Below, piece after piece: positions 1 through 8,390 of a DNA stretch of 53,854 bases. This DNA comes from Lentzea indica (GTDB lineage Bacteria; Actinomycetota; Actinomycetes; Mycobacteriales; Pseudonocardiaceae). Location of the stretch: positions 1 through 53,854 of the forward strand of contig NZ_VSRL01000039.1 in NCBI RefSeq assembly GCF_012184385.1, written 5' to 3'. The notes beneath the pieces are model-generated. The model was not told the origin of the DNA. It made no database searches and saw only the letters and a list, made by a program, of their open reading frames with translations. A program made the translations under genes and the position numbers. The stretch's first letter is position 1. The number at the start of each line of letters is the position of its first letter.

Positions 1-104
1 GGCGACGGCGTCGTTGGCGTCAAGCGCCTTCTTGAAGGCCTTGTTCGCGGCACGCATCGCGGCGATGTCCTCAGCCGTCATCTTCGGCACTGCCAGGCCC
101 GTTC
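1..104 (-). pseudogene. GntR-type regulator FCD-domain fragment (runs off window start)
   Basis: The minus strand from about 104 to 1 reads GLAVPKMTAEDIAAMRAANK and continues AFKKALDANDAVA to the window edge. It has the pattern of the first helices of the FCD ligand-binding domain of GntR/FadR regulators (small-x-P-R/K-M-T, then an amphipathic helix with R-A-A-N). It is entered out of frame from the MMPL gene upstream, so no GntR N-terminus or DNA-binding domain precedes it. A separate start at the ATG at 81, overlapping the MMPL stop as ATGA, is possible, but the similarity begins before that ATG. I read it as the 3' part of a GntR gene joined to MMPL by a deletion. An NTF2/SnoaL-like N-terminus is the alternative. 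Confidence 0.5.
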
Positions 105-914
105 GACGGCCTGCGGCACCGTCAGACCCGATCGCGTCAGCGTGCGGAACCGGTTGAGCAGGAACAGCGAGTAGTCGATGCCGACGCCGAGGCCGATCAT
201 GAGAGCCAGGGTCGACGCCTGGGCGGGCATCGAGGTCAGGTTCCCGGCGAGTCCCACGATCTGCAGCGTCGCGAGCACCGACAGCGCCGCGGACAGCAGC
301 GGTAGCACCGCGCCGAGGAGGCCACCGAGCGCGAGGAAGAGCACGAGGGTGGCCAGCAACAGGCCGAAGTACTCGTTGCCTGTGCTGCCGGAACCGTCGA
401 TGACCTGGGCGAATCCCCCGCCTGGAAGTACCTTCACGCCGGCGTCGGTTGCGGGCCGGGCGGCGTCCAGGACGGTCTGCGCCATGGCTTTCTCGAGCTC
501 GGCCCTGCGGACGTCCATGCCGACCATGAACCAGCCGGTGCGTCCGTCCGCGGACAGCGAGCCTTCCTTCGCCGAAGGTGGTTTCACCGTGGTCACGTGC
601 TCGGCGCCCTGCAGCGAGGCCGCGGTCGCTGCCAGCACACCGTCGTCCAGGCGCCCGTCCGGGTCCACCAGGATCACGGTCCCGGAGGTGAGCGGGTTCG
701 CCGACGACGCGGTCAGGTCCCGCACCAGCTGGGCGTCGGTGCCCGGCAGGCTCACGTCGTTGTCCGTCGGTGTGCCGATCACTCGCGCGGCCGTCACCAG
801 CGCCAGCACCAGCAGCACCCAGGCGCCGATCACGGCGAACCGGTGCCGCGCGCACGCCCGGCTCACCGCCGCGACCGCCTGGGAGGCCCGGCCGTCCTGT
901 GCCCCAGCACTCAT
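78..914 (-). pseudogene. MMPL/RND-family transporter, N-terminal third only
   Basis: This encodes 278 residues matching the start of actinobacterial MMPL lipid/hydrophobe transporters. There is a first membrane helix at about 26-45, an extracellular loop at about 50-180, and then helices at about 183-275 including the conserved GLGVGIDYSLFLLNRFR segment. Family members are about 700 residues long with a duplicated six-helix unit. This one stops at VERAWQCRR immediately after the first unit and cannot be a full pump. The break coincides with entry into GntR-like sequence in another frame, so it looks like a deletion junction. The ATG start at 914 gives a good N-terminus. It is probably non-functional. 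Confidence 0.8.
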
Positions 915-1349
915 CGCGACAGCGTAGCCACGGACCCAGTAACTGGTCGGGCGGTTTCACGCGCCTTCACCAGGATGTAGTCACGGTCGAATTGGGGCGC
1001 TGACGGCGAGCACGGCGAAGCGCAAGGCCCCCATGCCGTTGGGTCATACGGCCCGGCCAGCGGGCCGGTAAGACGGTCCACTGTGGTCGATCACGCCGTG
1101 AAGGTGCTAGTTGCCAGGTGATTGGTATGCACATCAGCCTTGTCGCGTAGCGACCGGATCGTCCGACAACGGGTGGGCGCTGCGGCCGCCCACCCGATCT
1201 GCGGCGGCTCGTTCGCGGGCGGGGAACCGTGCAGGCTCAGCCGATCGTCACGCTCCACAGCTCGCGGGGGGTTGAGGAGGATCTCGCCACCAGGCGTCGG
1301 CTGCAAGCTCGCTACCGACTCTCGCCCGTGTCCCCACTCTGCGCAGGGA
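915..1349. other. Intergenic stretch without a recognisable gene
   Basis: I see no protein with family-like composition, no tRNA-like fold and no strong terminator here. It lies between the broken MMPL gene and recombinase debris and is probably the outer edge of a decayed integrated element. Confidence 0.5.
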
Positions 1350-1545
1350 GCGCTGTCGGCTGGGTTCGGTATGGCTGCGGTTGGGTTGTGCTGCAGCGGA
1401 AGGAGTTCGTCGCGGATCGCGTGTGTGTAGATGGTGCGCATCGCGGCGAGGAGGTGCTCGCCGGTGCTGTGGCCGCCGCGGTCGGTGCGCCGGCTGGGCG
1501 TTGCGATCGCACCAAGAGTTCTGCGCCGCAGTACATCTGAAGCCG
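1350..1545 (-). pseudogene. Tyrosine recombinase core-binding-domain remnant
   Basis: The minus strand reads RTDRGGHSTGEHLLAAMRTI then YTHAIRDELLPLQHNPTAAI. This is the arrangement found in the SAM-like core-binding domain of actinobacterial tyrosine integrases (R-G-G-x-S/H-x-x-E-H-x-x-A-x-R-x-I/L-Y-x-x-A, then D-N/H-N-P-A). No catalytic domain follows; similarity stops at about 1360. It lies just downstream of the AbrB-like gene, so it is probably the start of a second integrase gene that has been deleted. Confidence 0.45.
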
Positions 1546-1549
1546 GACA

Positions 1550-1966
1550 TCAGCGCGGCGTTCCACGGCGAAGCAACGCAATCAGTGAGCTATTTGGACA
1601 GATGATCAGTTGCTGCGCCTCCGGTGCAGCCAAGAGGACGACATTAGCGGTGGTCCGGATGCCGGTCAGATCTCGAAGGCCGGCTGGGATGAAGATCTGG
1701 TACCTGCTGTTGATGGTGTGAGGGCTGTCGGCATCAGGTTGCACAGTGATCGTGGGTCCGTGCAACTGGGCGCTGGTGGTGTAACCAGGGCTCCAGCCGA
1801 GTACGCGGAGGAGTCTGCGGGCAGGGACTCGGCCGGAGTGGTCGATCGCAGCCATGGCCAACAGCAGGTCGCCCTTGTCGAGGCACCGTGTGGTGTCGAT
1901 GGAGGCGAGCGGCTGGGGTGGTTCGACCTGGGGTGGGCTGAACAGCGAGGTTGGGTGTTCGGTCAT
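1550..1966 (-). CDS. AbrB/MazE/SpoVT-like DNA-binding protein, integrase-associated
   Basis: This is a 138-residue protein. Its C-terminal half (about 85-130: NSRYQIFIPAGLRDLTGI then VVLLAAPEAQQLII) resembles the swapped-hairpin AbrB/SpoVT fold as found in small genes next to actinobacterial integrases. The N-terminal part (about 25-60, CLDKGDLLLAMAAIDHSGRV) has no domain I can name. The ATG at 1966 overlaps the stop of the upstream recombinase remnant as ATGA, so the two were translationally coupled and this protein probably served the integrative element as a regulator or accessory factor. The reading frame is intact although its neighbours are broken. Confidence 0.5.
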   Translation of the reverse strand: MTEHPTSLFSPPQVEPPQPLASIDTTRCLDKGDLLLAMAAIDHSGRVPARRLLRVLGWSPGYTTSAQLHGPTITVQPDADSPHTINSRYQIFIPAGLRDLTGIRTTANVVLLAAPEAQQLIICPNSSLIALLRRGTPR

Positions 1967-2232
1967 GACTGGGGTGGGTTGAGGATCGGGAAGACGGCAA
2001 GCCCGTTCGTGGGTGGGGGAGTGGCAGCCAGTGGGTGTGGCTCACGGGTGTATGCGGATAGTGCGGTCGCCAGGTCTGCGAGAGTGGGTTTGTGTAAACG
2101 GCAGTGATGTCGTCGCTGCGAGGGTGGGCGTGGCCTGCGTAGCCGCGGGCGATGGCGGGTCCGTAGTGGCGTTCGACCCAGGTGAGTGTGGTGTGGCGTA
2201 GGCAGTGGGTGGAGACGTTGCGTGCGGCGACC
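1963..2232 (-). pseudogene. Tyrosine recombinase C-terminal fragment, frameshifted and cut by an IS
   Basis: The minus strand encodes VSTHCLRHTTLTWVERHYGP and then AIARGYAGHAHPRSDDITAVYT. This is the catalytic box of tyrosine recombinases: H-x-L-R-H, a small-G-H region and a terminal catalytic Tyr in TAVYT. Just after the Tyr (near 2095) the similarity moves to another frame (LADLATALSAYTREPHPLA), so a one-base indel is present. The fragment ends at a TGA overlapping the ATG of the AbrB-like gene. Its N-terminal part is missing because the IS3 element begins at 2233. I did not recognise the missing half beyond the right IS end at 3566. Confidence 0.65.
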
Positions 2233-2271
2233 TGAGGTTCACCCCGAACGGTGGACAGGGGCTTACGAGAG

Positions 2272-3176
2272 TCAGGCAGCTGCTGGGAGTGACATCTCGT
2301 AGTCACTGGGACTGCGCATCCCGAGCTTGGAGTGCCGCCGCGTGCTGTTGTAGAACTCGATCCACTTGTCAACTGCGGCAACGAGTTCCGTCTTGGTGGC
2401 GTAGACGTGCCGGTAGTAGTGCTCGTGTTTGAACGTCGACCAGAACGATTCCGCGGGGCTGTTGTCCCAGCCGATCCCGGTCGCGCCCATCGACCGGCGT
2501 AGCCCGTGCCGCAAGCACGCCTGTGCGGTCAGATGCGCCGTGTACTCGCCGCCGCGGTCGGAATGCAGGACCGTGCCACGACATTCACCGCCCCGAGCGG
2601 CCACGGCCGCCTCGATGGCGGTGGTGACCATCCCGGCGCTGATGTGGTCGGCGACGCTGTAGCCGAGGACCGTGCGGGAGTGCCCGTCGCGGATCGCGCA
2701 CAAGAACATCTCGCCCACACCACAGGACAGGTACGTGATGTCGGTCAACCACACGGCGTTGAGCCGGCCCTGGTCGAACTCGCGCTCGACGAGGTCCGGC
2801 GGGAACGACGCCGCCGGATCGGCGACCGTCGTTCTCACCTTGAACGTGCGCGGGCTGATGCCCTCGATCCCGACACTGGCCATGACCTTGGCGACGGTCT
2901 TGGCGCTGACCACCTCGCCCAGATGCCGCAACTCGGCGGTAATCCGTGGCGACCCGTAGGTCCCTTGAGAGTCCTTGTGCCTGGATGATCTTCACCTCCA
3001 GGTCCGCACGGCGTTGACGTCGCGGCGCAAATGTCGTTGCCGCACAACGCTTCACGTAGGCGTAGTAGCCGGAGGCGGACACCGTCAGCAGTCGCGCCAT
3101 GCGCCGGACCGCGAAGCGTTCGCCCTCGGGCACCGCGACGCCGGCGATGTCATCCGGGGCCGGCGTACTTGGCCAT
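2272..3176 (-). pseudogene. IS3-type transposase OrfB (DDE integrase core), two frameshifts
   Basis: OrfB would start at the ATG at 3176, overlapping the orfA stop as TGATG (MAKYAGP...). An extra C near 3150 breaks the frame before DIAGVAVPEGERFAVRRMAR. A second shift near 2965 separates the HTH_21-like region (DLEVKIIQA) from the catalytic core (TAELRHLGEVVSAKTVAK...). The core itself is complete, with D in WLTDITYL, D in VLHSDRGGEYT and E in ESFWSTFKHE, followed by EFYNSTRRHS. All three acidic residues survive but the protein cannot be made in one piece. The element is probably inactive unless the indels are sequence errors. Confidence 0.85.
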
Positions 3177-3499
3177 CAGAGCGAACCGTTGCGGTTCTTC
3201 TGCATCGCGGCAAAGTACGCCGAAGCTTTTACCAGGAACGTGTTGTCCTTCTCCAGCTCGGCGACCTGCCTGCGCAACCGCAGCAACTCGGCCCGCTCGG
3301 CCGCCTCCAGCGGGCTCTCGCCCTGAACCTCGGCCGCGGCGACCGGCGCCGCTCGTCTTTTGACCCAGACACGCAACATCCCCGCGTCGATCCCCAGCTC
3401 GCGGGCAACCTCGCTGATCGTGCGACCGGAATCGATCACACGATGCGCAGCCTCGACCTTGTACTCAGCCGTGTGCGACCGGCGCTTACGAGGAGGCAT
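3176..3499 (-). CDS. IS3-type transposase OrfA (helix-turn-helix)
   Basis: This is a 107-residue protein. Its N-terminal HTH_Tnp_1 domain (SHTAEYKVEAAHRVIDSGRT, then ISEVARELGIDAGMLRVWVK) is followed by a leucine-zipper-like coiled coil (about 66-90, AERAELLRLRRQVAELEKDN). It binds the IS ends and is normally joined to OrfB by programmed frameshifting. The frame is intact, and its stop overlaps the OrfB start. Confidence 0.85.
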   Translation of the reverse strand: MPPRKRRSHTAEYKVEAAHRVIDSGRTISEVARELGIDAGMLRVWVKRRAAPVAAAEVQGESPLEAAERAELLRLRRQVAELEKDNTFLVKASAYFAAMQKNRNGSL

Positions 3500-3756
3500 A
3501 CGGACATCCTTTCAGCAGAACCCTCGGTCCTGCTAACTCGGTGTCCACTGCCCGGGGTGAACCTCAACTGGGGATCTTGGCGGAAGATGATCCGCTGCGA
3601 GGCCCGGGTTTCCGCTGCCCCGCATGGACAAACAGGAAGGCTTGCGAGGCAAGGGAAATTGCGGCCAACTGGTGGCACAGTCTGCTGCGGATGGTTCGCT
3701 TGGCAGTTCGTCAAGTTACGCGACGGAGGGTGGCTCAAGTGGACGGTGAGGTCGGG

Positions 3757-4950
3757 TCAGGACTCAGGGCGGTTCGCGGTGGGGATCGTGATGAGAGTGG
3801 CCTTTGGTGAGGTGCCCTTGTTGAGGAACAGCATCGCCAGCGCGCGGATGAACTGGTCGAACAGGTAGAATCCGACGGGCATGACGGGCAGCAGTCCTTC
3901 GCGGAAAGCGATGTAGGCGGGCCACCCGGTGCGGATGATCGCCGCCGCCGCGTGGTCGCGGCGTAGTCCGAGCCAGTCGCCGATCGCGTTGCTGAGCACG
4001 TAGCGGACGAACTCGTTGAGGAATCCGCGGGTGACACCCAGGTCGATCTGCGCGGTCAGCCCGAGCAGATCCTCGGCCAGTTCCTCGCCCTCGCGCGTCG
4101 GGGCGAGGATCGGTGTCAGCACCTGCGCCGACTGTGCGTACGCGGCAGCCCAGGTCTTGGGGATGAACTCGTCCTGCACGCCCAGCAGGTGGATGGCGAG
4201 CTGCCACATGTGCAGGAACGCGTCCTCTTCCGCGGCCGACATCGGAACGCGCCATTCGCGCAGCTTCCTGTGCACGAAGGTGCCGAGGCTGTGGAAGGTG
4301 ACCAGGATGTCGCCGTTGCTGATCGGGATCTGCTCGTCGTTGACCGCCTGCCACTGCGGCGACTGGGGCAGCAGGTGTCGCACCGCCGCGTGCACCAGGC
4401 GAGTCTTGTTGGCTGTCACCACGAATTGCCCGGTGGGTTCGAAAGCGTTCAACTCGCTCATGTCGTAGCCGAAGGTGAACGTCTTGGCCGCGCGGTCCTT
4501 CATGTCGGCGCCGCCCGCGGACCAGTAGACCGACTTGGCCTCACGGGGGATGACCGTGCTCATGATGCCGCTGCCGAGGCCGTACAGCAGGAACAGGTAC
4601 GTGTCCTTGCGCCGGTTGAAGTCGGCGGCGAGGCGCAGCTTGGTGTGGTCGGCCCAGGGAGGCAGCTTGTTGGCCTTTTGCAGGTGTGTGGCGAGGTTGG
4701 CCGGCAGGCCGCTGGGCAAGGGGTCGTTGTTGTTCACCCACGACCGCATCGCGGTGTTGACCATCGGAACCTGGCCGTTGTCGAGAAGATCCGCCAGCAG
4801 ACGGTCCACCTCGTCGTCCCAGGACCACCACGGGTCGCTGCCTGAGGTACCGCTCGTCGCAGCCGCCCCTGCCGGAGCGGCGCCGGCCACGCTCACCAGG
4901 CCCAGCGCGACGCCGAGTGTAAGGACGTTCCTCCTGCTGAGATTGCTCAT
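3757..4950 (-). CDS. lcp: Latex clearing protein (Lcp), b-type haem rubber oxygenase
   Basis: This 397-residue secreted protein begins with a twin-arginine signal (SRRNVLTLGVALGLVSVAGA, then APAGA), so it is exported folded. Lcp enzymes (DUF2236) cleave cis-1,4-polyisoprene with O2 into oligo-isoprenoids carrying aldehyde and ketone ends. The core is typical: DTYLFLLYGLGSGIMSTVIP, then GADMKDRAAKT, then KTRLVHAAVRHLLPQSPQW. Aligning by motif to my memory of Streptomyces K30 numbering, E137, R153, K156, T157 and H187 fall on E148, R164, K167, T168 and the haem ligand H198, with one constant offset. The length matches the family. It is divergent from an aldehyde dehydrogenase that could take its products. 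Other DUF2236/MpaB oxygenases are the alternative, but the residue pattern favours Lcp. Confidence 0.87.
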   Translation of the reverse strand: MSNLSRRNVLTLGVALGLVSVAGAAPAGAAATSGTSGSDPWWSWDDEVDRLLADLLDNGQVPMVNTAMRSWVNNNDPLPSGLPANLATHLQKANKLPPWADHTKLRLAADFNRRKDTYLFLLYGLGSGIMSTVIPREAKSVYWSAGGADMKDRAAKTFTFGYDMSELNAFEPTGQFVVTANKTRLVHAAVRHLLPQSPQWQAVNDEQIPISNGDILVTFHSLGTFVHRKLREWRVPMSAAEEDAFLHMWQLAIHLLGVQDEFIPKTWAAAYAQSAQVLTPILAPTREGEELAEDLLGLTAQIDLGVTRGFLNEFVRYVLSNAIGDWLGLRRDHAAAAIIRTGWPAYIAFREGLLPVMPVGFYLFDQFIRALAMLFLNKGTSPKATLITIPTANRPES

Positions 4951-5025
4951 TTACTTACCTGGCTTCCGTGGTAGGTAGATGTGCTGAGTTTACGGCTCTA
5001 GCGCAGCAATCAGGGCTGGTCCTCC

Positions 5026-5055
5026 TTGATCTGTCGCGAGAATTCTCGTTAACAT
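5026..5055 (+). promoter_or_regulatory. Promoter of the aldehyde dehydrogenase operon with a palindrome in the spacer
   Basis: TTGATC (5026-5031) and TAACAT (5050-5055) are separated by 18 bp and lie 80 bp before the aldehyde dehydrogenase start. The spacer contains the perfect 12-bp palindrome CGAGAATTCTCG (5037-5048). A dyad between -35 and -10 is where a TetR-type repressor would sit. The tandem TetR gene of this locus is the obvious candidate; that link is inference. Confidence 0.5.
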
Positions 5056-5134
5056 AGCCAGGCTGCACCAGGCTGCCGTCCAGCGGCAAGCCGATCGCCG
5101 ACCTGAATCGGTCCGCTACTCCAGAGGAGTCTCG

Positions 5135-6751
5135 ATGGCCGCGGAGCAGACCCGGATCCCGACAACCCCGGTCGCGAGTTCTCGCCCCGCCTGGGTGACC
5201 GAAGAGCTGGTCGCACAGTGGTGTGCGTGGGTGCATCGAGACGTGACACGGCATGGGAACCCGGTGCCGGAGCCGGTGACCACTGTCGCGCCTTACGACC
5301 TGGCACCGACTCCACCGGTTCCCGCGTGTGCCGACGAAGACGTCGCGTCCGCGGTCGTGAGTGCCGCGCAGGCCCAGCGGGAGTGGGCGCGAACATCGGT
5401 TGCGGACCGTGGTGAGATCGTGCTCGCCTTCCACGACCTGCTGTTGGCGCGGCAGGGGCAGGTGCTCGACCTGATCCAGTGGGAGACCGGGAAGGCGCGG
5501 TACCACGCCTGGCAGGAGGTGGCGCAGGTCGCGACGATCGCCCGCCACTACGCGCGCCGGGCACGCCATTACCTCGGACCTCGTCGCGTGCGCGGAATGG
5601 TGCCAGGCCTGACGAAAGTCAGGGAGTTGCGAGTGTCGAAGGGCGTCGTCGGCGTCATCTCTCCCTGGAACTATCCGCTCTACCTCGGCGCCGGCGACGT
5701 GTTGCCCGCCCTGCTCGCCGGCAACGCCGCCGTCTCGAAGGCGGACTCCCGGACACCACTGACCCTGTTGTGGACCCGTGCCCTGATGGCAGAGGCGGGC
5801 CTGCCGCACGACCTGTGGCAGATCGTGACAGGTCCGGGGGACGTGGTGGGGACCGCTCTGATCGATTCCGTCGACTTCGTCTGCTTCACCGGCTCGACCG
5901 CCACCGGCCGCACAGTGGCCGAGCGTGCGGCGCGGCGGCTCATCGGCGCATCCCTCGAACTCGGCGGCAAGAACCCGCTCATCGTGCGCGAGGACGCCGA
6001 CATCGCAGCCGCGGCGGCCGGCACCGTGGTGGCCGCTTTCGCCAACACCGGACAGATGTGCATCCACGTCGAACGGGTCTACGTGCACGAGGGGGTCTAC
6101 GACGCGTTCCGCGACGAGCTGGTGCGGGCGACCAGTGCACTGCGGTTGGGACAGTGCTACGACTACTCGGCGGACATCGGGTCACTGGCCTCTCCGGCGC
6201 AGCTCGCGGCCGTCGAGGCACACGTCGATGACGCGGTGGGCAAAGGAGCGACCGTGCTCGTGGGCGGCCGCGCTCGTCCGGACCTCGGCCCGTTGTGCTA
6301 CGAGCCGACGATCCTCGAAGGCGTCACCCCCGACATGGCCGTTTTCGGGGAGGAGACGTTCGGCCCGGTGATCTCCCTGTATCCCTACGCAGCCGACAGC
6401 GATCCCGTTGCGCTGGCCAACCAGGGGACCTACGGCCTGTCGGCATCGATCTGGTCGCGCGACACCCGCAAGGCCAGGCGGATGGCGCTGCGGATCCGCG
6501 CCGGCTCGGTCAACATCAACGACGGCGCGGCGGCCGCCGCCGGCAGCATCGAGGCCGGAATGGGCGGTATGGGCGACAGCGGGCTCGGCAGGCGCCATGG
6601 GGCCGAAGGGATCCGCAAGTACACCGAAAGCCAGACGATCGCCGTGCAGCGGCTCATGCCGCTGGGCCCGTCGCCGAAGTCGTCCGCGCAGAGCTTTGTC
6701 CACCGCACCAACCAGCAGCTGGCCCTGCTGCGCCGCTTGGGGATCCGGTGA
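5135..6751 (+). CDS. Aldehyde dehydrogenase (succinate-semialdehyde dehydrogenase-like)
   Basis: This 538-residue member of the NAD(P)+-dependent aldehyde dehydrogenase superfamily carries the nucleotide-binding segment VVGVISPWNYPLYLGAGDVL, the general-base glutamate E275 in LELGGKNP, the catalytic C309 in NTGQMCIHVERV and the late EETFGPV motif. All residues needed for aldehyde-to-acid oxidation are present. The start at 5135 has AGAGGAG as ribosome-binding site. It is the first gene of a coupled operon whose next start overlaps its stop (GTGA). Next to lcp it most likely oxidises the aldehyde ends of rubber cleavage products. Substrate choice cannot be read from sequence. Confidence 0.9.
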   Translation: MAAEQTRIPTTPVASSRPAWVTEELVAQWCAWVHRDVTRHGNPVPEPVTTVAPYDLAPTPPVPACADEDVASAVVSAAQAQREWARTSVADRGEIVLAFHDLLLARQGQVLDLIQWETGKARYHAWQEVAQVATIARHYARRARHYLGPRRVRGMVPGLTKVRELRVSKGVVGVISPWNYPLYLGAGDVLPALLAGNAAVSKADSRTPLTLLWTRALMAEAGLPHDLWQIVTGPGDVVGTALIDSVDFVCFTGSTATGRTVAERAARRLIGASLELGGKNPLIVREDADIAAAAAGTVVAAFANTGQMCIHVERVYVHEGVYDAFRDELVRATSALRLGQCYDYSADIGSLASPAQLAAVEAHVDDAVGKGATVLVGGRARPDLGPLCYEPTILEGVTPDMAVFGEETFGPVISLYPYAADSDPVALANQGTYGLSASIWSRDTRKARRMALRIRAGSVNINDGAAAAAGSIEAGMGGMGDSGLGRRHGAEGIRKYTESQTIAVQRLMPLGPSPKSSAQSFVHRTNQQLALLRRLGIR

Positions 6752-7218
6752 GCGACGACACGATGGCACGGTGGGAGGCACTTCGCGCGGCGCCGGTCCC
6801 CATCGACCCGGACGAACTCGATGCCCTGTGGGCGGACCTCGAGGTCGTCGTGGCGTCAGCGCTCGTCGGCTCCTGGCACGGCTTCGCCTTCCCGACCGGA
6901 CACCCCGTCGAACGGATGCTGGCGAGAAGCCGTTGGCACGGCAAGCGGTTCGCCGCGCCGCACGACGCCACACCGCTGGTCTGCCAGGCCGACGACGGCA
7001 GCCTCTACTCCGACACCAACGCGGGCAAGGGCGAAGCCAGCCTGTGGAACGTCGAGTTCCGCGGTGAGGTCACCGCCACGATGGTGTACGACGGCATGCC
7101 GGTCCTCGACCACTTCAAACGCGTGGACGACAACACCCTGATGGGCGTCATGAACGGCAAGCCGGACGTCGTGCTCGCGAACGGCCGCCACTTCTACTTC
7201 GGCTTGGAACGCGAGTGA
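6748..7218 (+). CDS. DUF4334 / GXWXG-domain protein
   Basis: This 156-residue protein starts at a GTG overlapping the aldehyde dehydrogenase stop (GTGA). The N-terminal GXWXG motif is G41-S-W-H-G45. The C-terminal DUF4334 part contains SLWNVEFRGEVTATMVYDGM, then PVLDHFKRVDDNTLMGVMNGK and a terminal FYFGLER. Such proteins sit beside catabolic oxidoreductases in actinobacteria and their biochemical role is unknown to me. Its position between an aldehyde dehydrogenase and an acyl-CoA dehydrogenase suggests a role in handling a hydrophobic aldehyde or acid. Confidence 0.8.
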   Translation: MSDDTMARWEALRAAPVPIDPDELDALWADLEVVVASALVGSWHGFAFPTGHPVERMLARSRWHGKRFAAPHDATPLVCQADDGSLYSDTNAGKGEASLWNVEFRGEVTATMVYDGMPVLDHFKRVDDNTLMGVMNGKPDVVLANGRHFYFGLERE

Positions 7219-7226
7219 GGACCCGG

Positions 7227-8390
7227 ATGAGCAGTGTGATCTCCCCCGAACGATCGCTCTACGAGGACGACCACGAGCTGCTGCGCGACACGGTCCGCGC
7301 CTTCGTCGACAAGCACGCCGCACCCTACGCCGAGCGGTGGCGGGCGGAGGGCAAGGTCGACCGCGCGCTGTTCGAGGAGGCGGCCAAAGCGGGAATCCTC
7401 GGTTTCGGCATTCCCGAGGAGTACGGCGGTGCCGGCATCACCGACTACCGCTTCAACGCGGTGATCGGGGAGGAGTTCTCCCGCAATCCGGTGTCCGACG
7501 GGCTTGCCGGGGTCGCGCTGTCCAACGACATCGTCGTGCCCTACTTCACCGGCCTGGCCAATGCCGAGCAGAAGGCCCGCTGGTTGCCCGGTATCGCCGC
7601 GGGAAAGCTCATCGTCGCGATCGCGATGACGGAACCGGGAACCGGGAGCGACCTGGCCGGGATCGGCACCACCGCCGTTCGCGACGGGGACTGCTACGTG
7701 GTCAACGGTAGCAAGGTCTTCATCTCCAACGGGCAGAACGCCGACCTCGTGGTCACCGCCGTCCGCACCGGCCCTGACCGCCACAAGGGGATCAGCCTGC
7801 TGGTCATCGAGGCCGATCGCACCGGCTTCTCACGCGGTCGCAACCTCGAGAAGATCGGGCTGCACGCCCAGGACACCAGCGAGCTCTTCTTCTCCGACGT
7901 CCGGGTGCCCATCGCCAACCTGCTCGGCGAGGAAGGGGCTGGCTTCCTCGGTCTGATGCGCAACCTGCCTCAGGAGCGGATCTCGATTGCCGCCAACGCC
8001 GTGGCCTCCTCCGAGGGCGTGCTGGAACGCACCCTCGACTACGTCAAGCAGCGCAAGGCGTTCGGCCGGCCGATCGGATCGTTCCAGAACACGCGCTTCG
8101 AACTGGCCGAGATGGTCACGGCCGTCCGGGTGAGCCGGAGCCACATCGACGACCTGCTCGCCAGGCACACCCGCGGCGAGCTCAGCGCCGTGGACGCGGC
8201 GGCGGCGAAGTTCTGGACCACCGAGCAGTACGTCGACATCGTCGGGCGCTGCCTTCAACTGCACGGTGGTTACGGCTACATGCTCGACTACCGCATCGCC
8301 CACGACTACCTCGACTCGCGCATCACCACCATCTACGGAGGCACCACGGAGATCATGAAGGAGATCGTCGGCCGCGATCTGGGGCTATAG
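7227..8390 (+). CDS. Acyl-CoA dehydrogenase
   Basis: This 387-residue FAD-dependent acyl-CoA dehydrogenase carries out the first step of beta-oxidation. Signature segments are IAMTEPGTGSDLAGI (FAD/substrate contact), the QERISIAANAVASSEGVLER helix, KQRKAFGRPIGSFQNTRFEL and the C-terminal QLHGGYGYMLDYRIAHDYLD. E375 in GGTTEIMKEIVGR is at the usual catalytic-base position. I chose the ATG at 7227 because GAGGA lies 5 nt upstream; a GTG at 7215, overlapping the previous stop, is the alternative. Last gene of the plus-strand operon. It overlaps the convergent ligase gene by 38 bp. Confidence 0.9.
   Translation: MSSVISPERSLYEDDHELLRDTVRAFVDKHAAPYAERWRAEGKVDRALFEEAAKAGILGFGIPEEYGGAGITDYRFNAVIGEEFSRNPVSDGLAGVALSNDIVVPYFTGLANAEQKARWLPGIAAGKLIVAIAMTEPGTGSDLAGIGTTAVRDGDCYVVNGSKVFISNGQNADLVVTAVRTGPDRHKGISLLVIEADRTGFSRGRNLEKIGLHAQDTSELFFSDVRVPIANLLGEEGAGFLGLMRNLPQERISIAANAVASSEGVLERTLDYVKQRKAFGRPIGSFQNTRFELAEMVTAVRVSRSHIDDLLARHTRGELSAVDAAAAKFWTTEQYVDIVGRCLQLHGGYGYMLDYRIAHDYLDSRITTIYGGTTEIMKEIVGRDLGL

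Larger units (their letters stand above)
2233..3566 (-). mobile_element. IS3-family insertion sequence with 25-bp imperfect terminal inverted repeats
   Basis: The ends at 2233-2257 and 3542-3566 are inverted repeats that both begin TGAGGTTCACCCCG and both end GTGGACA, differing at three central positions. They have the TG...CA termini typical of IS3 elements. The 1334-bp interior carries orfA (3176-3499) and orfB (2272-3174) on the minus strand. No target duplication is obvious: the three bases outside each end are acc and act. The element interrupts a tyrosine recombinase gene on its left side. Confidence 0.85.

Noticed and set aside
1..81. A SnoaL/NTF2-like gene starting at the ATG at 81
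   Set aside because: Similarity continues upstream of that ATG in the same frame (GLAVPK), which fits a GntR FCD domain better.
178..927. Long plus-strand frame opposite MMPL
   Set aside because: It has Ser/Thr/Arg/Pro-rich shadow composition with no domain; the minus strand encodes clear MMPL helices.
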